Source: JAPHTQ01 sp050288165 (GTDB lineage Bacteria > Pseudomonadota > Gammaproteobacteria > Thiohalomonadales > Thiohalomonadaceae). Taken from it: a stretch of 64,000 nt of DNA. Below, piece after piece: positions 26,449-33,706 of this stretch (positions within the stretch are counted from its first letter, which is position 1; the number at the start of each line of letters is the position of its first letter). The DNA is taken from assembly GCA_050288165.1 (NCBI GenBank), contig JBNKDG010000009.1, forward strand, positions 1 to 64,000. The letters run 5' to 3'. Under the pieces are notes generated by a model that was given only the letters and a program-made list of their open reading frames with translations, was not told where the DNA came from and searched no databases. A program made the position numbers and the translations under genes.

Positions 26449-27417
26449 CTAGTGGTTACGCTGAACGGCGAAGTTGGCCAGTGTGGTGAGGGCTTCCTTG
26501 TAGGGAGAATCCTCTAAAACCGCCAGTGCCGCGATGGCCTTGTCGGCCTCCTTCTGCGCAGAGCGCGAAGTGTAAGCGATAGCGCCGGTCGATTCAATGG
26601 CCGCGCTGATCTCTTCGATACGATCCCGACCACCCTGTTCCAGTGCTTCACGTACCAGCGACGCCTGCTCCGGCGTGCCGGTATTGATCACATGGATCAG
26701 CGGCAGGGTCGGTTTGCCTTCAGCCAGATCGTCGCCGATATTTTTGCCCAGATCCTCGCTGCTGGAGGAGTAGTCCAGGGCGTCGTCGATGAGCTGGAAG
26801 GCGGTACCGAGATACATACCGTAGTCGGCCATGGCGCGCTCTTCTGCGGCGCTGCGGCCGGTGAGTACCGCGCCCAGTTGGGCCGAGGATTCGAACAGCT
26901 TGGCGGTCTTGCTGCGGATCACGTCGAGGTAGCCTTCCTCGTCGAGATCGGCGTTGTGCACGTTGAGCAGTTGCTTCACCTCGCCCTCGGCGATGGTGTT
27001 GGTGGTTTCGGAGAGGATCTCCATCACCCGCATATTGTTCACCGAGACCATCATCTGGAAGGCGCGGGAGTAGAGGAAGTCACCCACCAGCACGCTGGCC
27101 TCGTTGCCCCAGACGTTGTTGGCGGTCTCCTTGCCGCGGCGCAGTTCCGAGCCGTCGACCACATCGTCGTGCAGCAGGGTGGCGGTGTGGATGAATTCAA
27201 CCACCGCCGCCAGCTCATGATGGTCGGTGCCGTCATAGCCGAAGGCACGGGCGGTGAGCAGCAGCAACACCGGGCGCAGACGCTTGCCGCCGCTGTTGAC
27301 GATGTAGTGGCCGATCTGGTTAATCAGCACCACTTCCGAGTGGAGCCGCTTTTTGATCAGCTCGTCGACCGCCTGCCGGTCGGCGGCGATCAACTGGTAA
27401 ACGTCCTGGATTTCCAT
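26449..27417 (-). CDS. ispB: Octaprenyl diphosphate synthase
   Basis: 322 residues. The enzyme builds the long polyprenyl side chain for ubiquinone or menaquinone from farnesyl diphosphate and IPP. The first Asp-rich motif is LLHDDVVDG (DDVVD at 84-88); the second is QLIDDALDYSSS, with GKNIGDDLAEGKPTLPLI after it. The substrate-binding GGKRLRP segment is at 43-49. The gene is divergent from rplU-rpmA, the usual gammaproteobacterial arrangement. Chain length cannot be decided from sequence by eye. Confidence 0.95.
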   Translation of the reverse strand: MEIQDVYQLIAADRQAVDELIKKRLHSEVVLINQIGHYIVNSGGKRLRPVLLLLTARAFGYDGTDHHELAAVVEFIHTATLLHDDVVDGSELRRGKETANNVWGNEASVLVGDFLYSRAFQMMVSVNNMRVMEILSETTNTIAEGEVKQLLNVHNADLDEEGYLDVIRSKTAKLFESSAQLGAVLTGRSAAEERAMADYGMYLGTAFQLIDDALDYSSSSEDLGKNIGDDLAEGKPTLPLIHVINTGTPEQASLVREALEQGGRDRIEEISAAIESTGAIAYTSRSAQKEADKAIAALAVLEDSPYKEALTTLANFAVQRNH

Positions 27418-27534
27418 CTATTTAATGAGTCTGCGCACAAAGAGTCGAAATGCTAGGGAGCGGGGCCGGTCGTGTCAAGCGCGGAGGGGACCTACGAAGG
27501 TACCAAAAAAGGTGCAGAAAGGCGTAATCGGCGT

Positions 27535-27563
27535 TTGACCTCGGCGGGGACTGGCGCTAGAAT
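27535..27563 (+). promoter_or_regulatory. Promoter of rplU-rpmA
   Basis: TTGACC at 27535-27540 and TAGAAT at 27558-27563 are separated by exactly 17 nt, a strong sigma-70 pattern. A GC-rich discriminator (TGCCGG) follows. The rplU ATG lies 54 nt downstream of the -10 element. Confidence 0.8.
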
Positions 27564-27616
27564 TGCCGGTCTTTCGGATGGGGCAACCCGACACAAGTTT
27601 TTTGGAGAAGCGGCAA

Positions 27617-27928
27617 ATGTACGCGGTAATCAAGACCGGTGGCAAACAGTATCGTGTGGTTCAGGGCCAGACCCTGAAAGTGGAAAAGATCGAAGCCGAA
27701 GTCGGCGCCAATATCGATCTGGCCGAGGTACTGATGGTTGCCAACGGCGACGACATCAAAATCGGCACCCCCCTCGTGGCGGGTGGCAAAGTGCAGGCGA
27801 CTGTTAAGAGCCATGGTCGTGACGACAAAGTCACCATCATCAAATTCCGTCGCCGCAAGCATCACATGAAGCGCCAGGGCCATCGCCAGTACTACACTGA
27901 GCTGCAAATCACCGGCATCAGCGCGTAA
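27617..27928 (+). CDS. rplU: 50S ribosomal protein L21
   Basis: 103 residues from ATG 27617 (MYAVIKTGGKQYRVVQGQTL), with GGAG 10 nt upstream; an upstream ATG at 27563 overlaps the -10 element and is rejected. L21 binds 23S rRNA together with L20. The C-terminal signature IIKFRRRKHHMKRQGHRQ is present. Followed 19 nt later by rpmA. Confidence 0.97.
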   Translation: MYAVIKTGGKQYRVVQGQTLKVEKIEAEVGANIDLAEVLMVANGDDIKIGTPLVAGGKVQATVKSHGRDDKVTIIKFRRRKHHMKRQGHRQYYTELQITGISA

Positions 27929-27947
27929 TTTTCGGGAGTAGACAGAA

Positions 27948-28205
27948 ATGGCACATAAGAAAGCAGGCGGTAGTACACGTAACGGCCGCGACTCGATCTC
28001 CAAGCGCCTTGGCGTGAAATGCTTTGGCGGCGAAACCGTCAGCGCCGGCAGCATCATCGTGCGTCAGCGTGGTACCCGTTTTCACCCCGGACTCAACGTT
28101 GGTTGCGGTCACGACCACACCCTGTTCGCCAAGGCGGACGGCAAGGTGGTCTTCGAGGTCAAAGGTCCGAAAAACCGCAAATTCGTGAGCATTATTGCCG
28201 AGTAA
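27948..28205 (+). CDS. rpmA: 50S ribosomal protein L27
   Basis: 85 residues. L27 reaches its N terminus into the peptidyl-transferase centre. MAHKKAGGSTRNGRDSISKR is the normal gammaproteobacterial N terminus, with no cleavable extension as in Firmicutes. RQRGTRFHPGLNVGCGHDHT is also typical. A terminator follows 26 nt after the stop. Confidence 0.98.
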   Translation: MAHKKAGGSTRNGRDSISKRLGVKCFGGETVSAGSIIVRQRGTRFHPGLNVGCGHDHTLFAKADGKVVFEVKGPKNRKFVSIIAE

Positions 28206-28231
28206 CGGCAGGACAGGTAGCAAATATAAAG

Positions 28232-28257
28232 ACCCCGTCCCTTTGACGGGGTTTTTT
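28232..28257 (+). terminator. Intrinsic terminator between rpmA and obgE
   Basis: ACCCCGTC at 28232-28239 pairs with GACGGGGT at 28245-28252 around CCTTT, followed by T6. It ends only 17 nt before the obgE ATG, so read-through or a promoter inside rpmA must supply obgE mRNA; it may act as an attenuator that keeps ObgE lower than L21/L27. Confidence 0.88.
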
Positions 28258-28273
28258 ATTCCCGGTAAAGAAA

Positions 28274-29305
28274 ATGAAATTCGTAGACGAAGCGGACATC
28301 AGGGTAGCGGCAGGCAAGGGCGGCAATGGTTGCGTCAGCTTTCGCCGTGAGAAATATATTCCCTTCGGCGGCCCCGACGGCGGGGACGGTGGTGATGGCG
28401 GCAGCGTCTACGTAGTCGCCGACGACAACCTCAACACCCTGGTCGACCTGCGCTTCCAGCGCGACTATCGCGCCGAGAGCGGTCAGTCCGGCATGGGCCG
28501 CAACATGACCGGCAAGGGCGGCGCTGATCTCGATATCCCGTTGCCGGTGGGCACCCTGGTTATCGATAGCGATACCGGTGAGACTCTGGCCGACCTGACC
28601 GAGGCGGGCCAACGGGTCAAGGTGGCCCAGGGCGGCTTCCACGGTCTGGGTAACACCCGCTACAAGAGCAGCACCAATCGCGCCCCGCGCCAGCACACCA
28701 ACGGCACCCCGGGTGAAGCGCGCAGCCTGCATCTTGAACTGAAGGTGCTGGCCGACGTGGGTCTGCTGGGTCTGCCTAACGCGGGCAAATCGACCCTGAT
28801 CCGCGCCGTCTCCTCGGCCCGGCCCAAGGTGGCCGACTATCCCTTTACCACTCTCTATCCCAACCTGGGGGTGGTCAGCATCGAGTCGCACCGTAGCTTT
28901 GTTATCGCCGATATCCCCGGTCTGATCGAAGGGGCGGCGGAGGGCGCCGGGCTGGGGATTCAGTTCCTCAAGCACGTCTCGCGCACCCTGCTGCTGCTGC
29001 ATCTGGTCGACGTCGCACCCTATGACGGCAGTGACCCGGTCGAGTCGGTGCGCATCATCGAACGCGAGCTGGCCAAGTTCAGCGATGAACTGGCGCAGCG
29101 TGAACGCTGGCTGGTGTTGAACAAGGTGGACCTGTTGCCGCCGGACGAACGCGACGCGGTCTGCGACGACATCGTCAAACGCCTCGACTGGCAGGGGCCG
29201 GTATTCCGCATTGCAGCCCTGGCCAGCGAGGGCACCAAAAAGCTGGCGCAGGAGATCATGAACCACATGGAGCGTAAACGCGAAGAGGACGCCGAGCAGG
29301 CGTAA
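28274..29305 (+). CDS. obgE: GTPase Obg/CgtA
   Basis: 343 residues. ObgE binds the 50S subunit, acts in its assembly and is linked to ppGpp levels. The glycine-rich Obg fold spans 1-158 (GGPDGGDGGDGGSVYVVAD). The G domain follows with P-loop GLPNAGKST, switch II DIPGL and NKVD. The short C-terminal tail (EEDAEQA) is acidic. Order rplU-rpmA-obgE-proB is conserved in gammaproteobacteria. Confidence 0.97.
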   Translation: MKFVDEADIRVAAGKGGNGCVSFRREKYIPFGGPDGGDGGDGGSVYVVADDNLNTLVDLRFQRDYRAESGQSGMGRNMTGKGGADLDIPLPVGTLVIDSDTGETLADLTEAGQRVKVAQGGFHGLGNTRYKSSTNRAPRQHTNGTPGEARSLHLELKVLADVGLLGLPNAGKSTLIRAVSSARPKVADYPFTTLYPNLGVVSIESHRSFVIADIPGLIEGAAEGAGLGIQFLKHVSRTLLLLHLVDVAPYDGSDPVESVRIIERELAKFSDELAQRERWLVLNKVDLLPPDERDAVCDDIVKRLDWQGPVFRIAALASEGTKKLAQEIMNHMERKREEDAEQA

Positions 29306-29343
29306 TGCTTTCGCCGTTTGCGCGGATCGGGTAATTTCAGCGC

Positions 29344-30468
29344 ATGAAAAACAGAGCACAGATCAAATCGACCAAACGCTGGGTGGTAAAGATCGGCAGC
29401 GCCCTGCTGACCAATGACGGTCGCGGCCTGAACCGGGAAGGTATTGCCAATTGGGTCGAACAACTCGCCGCCCTGCACCGGCGCGGTATCGAACTGGTGC
29501 TGGTCTCCTCCGGCGCAGTGGCCGAGGGGATGAGTCGCCTCGGCTGGGACAAGCGCCCCAGCGCCCTCTACGAATTACAGGCCGCCGCTGCGGTCGGCCA
29601 GATGGGTCTGGTGCAGACCTACGAATCCAACTTCCAGCGTTACGGTCTGCACACCGCCCAGGTGCTGCTGACCCACGACGACCTCTCCCATCGCCACCGT
29701 TACCTCAATGCCCGCAGCGCCCTGCGTACCCTGTTGTCGCTGGGGGTGGTGCCGGTGATTAACGAGAACGACACCGTGGTCACCGACGAGATCCGCTTCG
29801 GCGACAACGATACCCTCGGTGCACTGGTGGCCAACCTGATTGAGGCGGATATGCTGGTGATCCTCACCGACCAGGAAGGACTGTGTGACAAGAACCCGCG
29901 TGTGCACGCCGATGCCAAACTGATCCACGAAACCTCGGTCAGCGCGCCGGAGTTGATCGCGATGGCCGATGGTGAGGGCGGCGCACTGGGGCGCGGCGGT
30001 ATGCTGACCAAGGTGAAGGCTGCACGGCTGGCGGCCCGTTCCGGTAGCGCCACGGTGATCGCCGCGGGCCGGAAGGAGAACGTCTTGCTGCAGGTCGCCG
30101 ACGGCGAACAGATCGGCACCCTGTTTATTCCGGACAACGAGCCGCTGCTAGCGCGTAAACAGTGGCTGGCCGGTCATCTGCAACTGCGCGGCAAGCTGAT
30201 CCTCGATGCGGGCGCGGTCAAGGTACTGCGCGAATCGGGCAAGAGCCTGCTACCGGTCGGGGTCAAAGGGGTGAGCGGTGAGTTCGAGCGTGGCGAGATG
30301 GTCGCCTGTGTCGATGAGCAGGGTAACGAAGTCGCCCGCGGCCTGGTCAACTACAACGCTGAAGAGGCGCGCAAGATCCAGGGGCAGCCGAGCAAGCGTC
30401 TGGAGGAGTTGCTTGGTTATGTGGACGAGCCGGAGCTGATCCATCGGGATAATTTAGTGCTTAGTTGA
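29344..30468 (+). CDS. proB: Glutamate 5-kinase
   Basis: 374 residues. ProB phosphorylates glutamate in the first step of proline synthesis. The amino-acid-kinase domain (1-260) contains WVVKIGSALLTN, LVSSGAVAEGM, INENDTVVTDEIRFGDND and a GRGGMLTKVKAARLAA segment. A C-terminal PUA domain (about 275-374) completes the long form. proA is not in the window. The gene follows obgE by 38 nt. Confidence 0.97.
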   Translation: MKNRAQIKSTKRWVVKIGSALLTNDGRGLNREGIANWVEQLAALHRRGIELVLVSSGAVAEGMSRLGWDKRPSALYELQAAAAVGQMGLVQTYESNFQRYGLHTAQVLLTHDDLSHRHRYLNARSALRTLLSLGVVPVINENDTVVTDEIRFGDNDTLGALVANLIEADMLVILTDQEGLCDKNPRVHADAKLIHETSVSAPELIAMADGEGGALGRGGMLTKVKAARLAARSGSATVIAAGRKENVLLQVADGEQIGTLFIPDNEPLLARKQWLAGHLQLRGKLILDAGAVKVLRESGKSLLPVGVKGVSGEFERGEMVACVDEQGNEVARGLVNYNAEEARKIQGQPSKRLEELLGYVDEPELIHRDNLVLS

Positions 30469-30479
30469 TTTTATGTGCT

Positions 30480-30602
30480 CACCACAGAGACACAGAGTGC
30501 ACAGAGGATTTATAGGTAGTTAATTCCCTGATTCGGGCGATGAATTCCAGCCGCCCCCATCTTTCATTACATTACCTCTGTGACCTCCGTGTCTCTGTGG
30601 TG
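30480..30602. repeat. Inverted-repeat intergenic element, CACAGAG type (copy A)
   Basis: A 123-nt element after proB. The left arm 30480-30507 begins CACCACAGAGACACAGAG; the right arm 30575-30602 is its near-complement ending CTCTGTGGTG. About 25 of 28 arm bases pair. Each arm consists of tandem units around ACAGAG spaced 8-9 nt. The interior (30508-30574) has no coding potential. Copy B at 54885 shares the same arms. No transposase is present, so it is a miniature, non-autonomous or regulatory repeat. Confidence 0.8.
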
Positions 30603-30606
30603 CAAT

Positions 30607-30636
30607 AAAAAAAGCCGGTCATTGACCGGCTTTTTT
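30607..30636. terminator. Bidirectional terminator between proB and rpsT
   Basis: A7-GCCGGTC at 30607-30620 pairs with GACCGGC-T6 at 30624-30636 around a 3-nt loop. It ends the minus-strand rpsT transcript 20 nt after its stop and also the plus-strand proB transcript. Confidence 0.9.
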
Positions 30637-30655
30637 ATTGGAACTGGTATGTCGC

Positions 30656-30919
30656 TTAGGCGAGGGCGCGAACGCGGGCGTTCAGGCGGCTCTTGTAGCG
30701 AGCTGCAGCGTTCTTAGCAACCAGACCCTTGCCGCAGGTTTTGTCGATAACCGGCACGGCGGCTTTGTAGGCGTCCTGGGCAGCGGCTTTGTCACCGGCT
30801 GCAACGGCCTTGACCACTTTCTTCATCGCGGTACGCATGGCTGCGCGGATAGAGGTGTTGTGCTGGCGGCGGACTTCGGCCTGCTTTGCACGTTTTTTGG
30901 CTTGAGCTGAGTTTGCCAA
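30656..30919 (-). CDS. rpsT: 30S ribosomal protein S20 (TTG start)
   Basis: 87 residues of helical 16S-binding protein (ANSAQAKKRAKQAEVRRQHN at the start). The frame opens with TTG at 30919-30917. E. coli rpsT also starts with UUG, which is part of its translational autoregulation. The single gene is transcribed away from murJ, flanked by its own promoter and terminator. Conserved position between proB and murJ. Confidence 0.97.
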   Translation of the reverse strand: MANSAQAKKRAKQAEVRRQHNTSIRAAMRTAMKKVVKAVAAGDKAAAQDAYKAAVPVIDKTCGKGLVAKNAAARYKSRLNARVRALA

Positions 30920-30961
30920 GGTTTTGCTCCCGAAAAATATCGCTGGAATTCAAGGCCGCAC

Positions 30962-30990
30962 ACTATGCCGTTTTCCACCTCATATGTCAA
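30962..30990 (-). promoter_or_regulatory. Promoter of rpsT
   Basis: On the minus strand TTGACA (30990-30985, a perfect -35 consensus) and CATAGT (30967-30962) stand 17 nt apart. The start codon lies about 43 nt downstream of the -10 element. Confidence 0.78.
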
Positions 30991-31088
30991 TGCCGGGAAG
31001 CGGATATCCTTTGCCCCAAACTTGCCATGACGGAGGGGCGGCGGCACGTTATCATGCTCCTTTTATTCAAGGGGTTACGGCAGGATTT

Positions 31089-32648
31089 ATGGGCGGACTC
31101 TTACGCTCCACAGCGGTGTTCAGCGGCCTGACCATGGTGTCACGGGTGCTCGGTTTCGTCCGCGATATGGTTTTCGCCAACCTGTTCGGCGCTGCTGCGG
31201 CCACTGACGCCTTTTTCGTCGCCTTCAAGATCCCCAACTTCCTGCGCCGTCTCTTTGCCGAGGGGGCCTTCTCCCAGGCCTTCGTGCCTGTGCTCACCGA
31301 GTACAAAACCCTGCGCGACAAGGCGGAGGTGCGGCTGCTGGTGGCCGATGTCAGTGGCACCCTGGGGATCGTATTGTTGTTGCTCACCGGGCTGGCGATG
31401 GTCGGCGCCTGGCCGTTGGTGACGGTGTTCGCCCCCGGGTTTACCGGCGATGAGGCGAAGTTTGCGCTCACTGCCGAAATGCTGCGCATCACCTTCCCCT
31501 ACCTGTTGTTCATCTCCCTCACCGCGCTGGCCGCCGGGGTGATGAACACCTACGGCCACTTTGCGATACCGGCGGTGACCCCGGTGTGGCTCAACATCGT
31601 GCTGATCGGCGCCGCCTACTGGCTGACGCCGCTGTTCGAGCAGTCGGTGGTGGGGCTGGCCTGGGGCGTTTTCATCGCCGGGGTGGTTCAACTGCTGTTT
31701 CAGTTACCGACCCTGGCGCGGATGGGGATGCTGGCGCGACCGCGCTGGGCCTGGCGCGACCCAGGGGTACAGCGCGTCCTCAAGCTGATGCTGCCTGGGA
31801 TCTTCGGCTCCTCGGTGGCGCAGATTAACCTGCTGCTCGACACCATCATTGCCTCTTTCCTGGTCAGCGGCAGCGTTTCCTGGCTCTATTACTCTGACCG
31901 GCTGGTGGAATTCCCGCTGGGGGTCTTCGGTATCGCGTTGGGTACGGTGATCCTGCCTAGCCTGTCGCAGCGTCACGCCGAGGCCGACCCGCAGCGTTTC
32001 AGCCGCACTCTCGACTGGGCGCTGCGCTGGGTGCTGTTGATCGGCGCTCCGGCGATGCTGGGCCTGATCCTGTTGTCCGGACCGATCATCACCACCCTCT
32101 ATCAGCACGGTGCCTTCAATCTGGAAGATGTGGAGATGTCGCGCCTCAGTCTGATGGCCTACGCCGTCGGTCTACCCGGCTTCATTCTGGTCAAGGTGCT
32201 GGCGCCCGGTTTTTATGCCCGTCAGGACACCCGTACCCCGGTGCGTTTCGGTGTCTACGCCATGGTCTCCAATATGCTGCTCAACATCGCCTTTGTGGTG
32301 CCGATGGCGATGGCCGGGGTGAAGGGGCCGCACGCGGGTCTGGCCCTGGCTACAGGGTTGGCGGCGTTCATCAACGCCGGGCTGCTGTTCCGTCAATTGC
32401 GCAAGGATGGGGTCTACCACGCCGAGCATGGCTGGGCGATGTTTACCCTGCGTATTCTCATCGCCAACGGCGCGATGGCCGCCTTCCTCTGGTGGGGGAG
32501 CGATGGTCTGCTGCAGTGGGTCGGCTGGCAGGCGATGGAGCGCGTCTGGCATCTGGCGGGATTGATCATCGGTGCGGGTGCGATCTACCTCATCACCCTG
32601 CTTTTGTTGGGGATTCGACCCCGGCAACTGCTGGGAAAGATGGATTGA
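31089..32648 (+). CDS. murJ: Lipid II flippase MurJ
   Basis: 519 residues from ATG 31089 (MGGLLRSTAVFSGLTMVSRV); the frame is open further upstream but that part lies in the rpsT promoter region. MurJ moves lipid II across the inner membrane for peptidoglycan synthesis. About 14 membrane segments are expected for the family. The signature FGAAAATDAFFVAFKIPNFL and RRLFAEGAFSQAFVP near the N terminus is decisive, with the arginine and glutamate residues of the central cavity in the normal place. Conserved position beside rpsT and ribF. Confidence 0.96.
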   Translation: MGGLLRSTAVFSGLTMVSRVLGFVRDMVFANLFGAAAATDAFFVAFKIPNFLRRLFAEGAFSQAFVPVLTEYKTLRDKAEVRLLVADVSGTLGIVLLLLTGLAMVGAWPLVTVFAPGFTGDEAKFALTAEMLRITFPYLLFISLTALAAGVMNTYGHFAIPAVTPVWLNIVLIGAAYWLTPLFEQSVVGLAWGVFIAGVVQLLFQLPTLARMGMLARPRWAWRDPGVQRVLKLMLPGIFGSSVAQINLLLDTIIASFLVSGSVSWLYYSDRLVEFPLGVFGIALGTVILPSLSQRHAEADPQRFSRTLDWALRWVLLIGAPAMLGLILLSGPIITTLYQHGAFNLEDVEMSRLSLMAYAVGLPGFILVKVLAPGFYARQDTRTPVRFGVYAMVSNMLLNIAFVVPMAMAGVKGPHAGLALATGLAAFINAGLLFRQLRKDGVYHAEHGWAMFTLRILIANGAMAAFLWWGSDGLLQWVGWQAMERVWHLAGLIIGAGAIYLITLLLLGIRPRQLLGKMD

Positions 32649-32727
32649 GTCCGCTGCCGATGCCATCGAAGCGGCAGCTTGAATCAGGTTATAATCGTCC
32701 GCTTTTCGGGTCTCCCAGCTAACGGTT

Positions 32728-33669
32728 ATGGAACTGATTCGCGGTCTGCACAATTTGCGCCCCGAGCACCACGGTTGTGTTGCCACTATTGGCAACTTCG
32801 ATGGCGTGCATCTGGGCCATCAGGCGGTGCTGGGGCAGCTTGCCGACAAGGCGGCGCAACTCGGTGTGCCGACCGCGGTGATCACCTTCGAGCCGCAACC
32901 GCAGGAGTATTTCAGCCACGGCGATATTCCGCCACGCCTGACCCGACTGCGTGAGAAGTTCAAGGCATTGCGGCGCTATTCGGTGGAACGGGTGTTGCTG
33001 TTGCCATTCAATCGCGCCCTGGCGGAGATGGAGGCGGAGGCGTTCATTCAGCGCGTGCTGGTCGAAGGTCTCGGTGTGCGCTATCTGGTGGTGGGTGATG
33101 ATTTCCGTTTCGGTAAAGGGCGTCGCGGTGATTTCGCCATGCTGAAACAGGCGGGCGTCGAGCACGGTTTCGATGTGGTCACCATGCACACCTTCGAGAT
33201 TGGCGGCAGCCGGGTCAGCAGCACCCGTATCCGTGAAGCGTTGCAGGTCGGTGACCTGGCACTGGCGGAGCAGCTGTTGGGGCGTCCCTATCGCATGTGC
33301 GGTCGGGTGGCGCACGGCAACAAGCTGGGACGGACCATTGGTTTTCCCACCGCGAATATTTTTCTGCATCGCAAGAAGACGCCGGTGGATGGTGTGTTTG
33401 CGGTGGAGATGTTCGGTATCGAAGGCGAGCCGGTGGCGGGCGTGGCCAATGTCGGCACCCGCCCGACCATCGACGGGACCCGTTCGTTGCTTGAGGTACA
33501 CCTGTTCGATTTCTCCGCCGATATTTACGGCGAATATGTTTTCGTGGATTTTCTGCAGCGTATCCGCGAAGAGCGGCGCTTTGACTCTTTCGACAAATTG
33601 AAACAACAGATTTTGCTCGATGCGGAAAAGGCGCGGGAATTTTTCACCGCGAGAAGGCACAATGGCTGA
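32728..33669 (+). CDS. ribF: Bifunctional riboflavin kinase / FAD synthetase
   Basis: 313 residues. RibF makes FMN and then FAD from riboflavin. The N-terminal adenylyltransferase domain has TIGNFDGVHLGHQAVL and ISSTRIRE-like SRVSSTRIREAL. The C-terminal kinase domain carries GRTIGFPTANIFL and the NVGTRPTIDG motif. It lies between murJ and ileS as in E. coli and Pseudomonas; no FMN riboswitch was seen in the 79-nt upstream gap. Confidence 0.96.
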   Translation: MELIRGLHNLRPEHHGCVATIGNFDGVHLGHQAVLGQLADKAAQLGVPTAVITFEPQPQEYFSHGDIPPRLTRLREKFKALRRYSVERVLLLPFNRALAEMEAEAFIQRVLVEGLGVRYLVVGDDFRFGKGRRGDFAMLKQAGVEHGFDVVTMHTFEIGGSRVSSTRIREALQVGDLALAEQLLGRPYRMCGRVAHGNKLGRTIGFPTANIFLHRKKTPVDGVFAVEMFGIEGEPVAGVANVGTRPTIDGTRSLLEVHLFDFSADIYGEYVFVDFLQRIREERRFDSFDKLKQQILLDAEKAREFFTARRHNG

Positions 33670-33706
33670 ATTGCGGTGCAACAGTTTTTATTGAAGGTAT
33701 TAACCA

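Noticed and set aside
30480..30602. CRISPR-like repeats in the CACAGAG element
   Set aside because: Units are 8-9 nt, arranged as inverted arms without unique spacers of 30 nt, and no cas gene is present.
32763..33494. Short frames overlapping ribF
   Set aside because: Alternative-frame shadows; ribF has both catalytic domains in its own frame.
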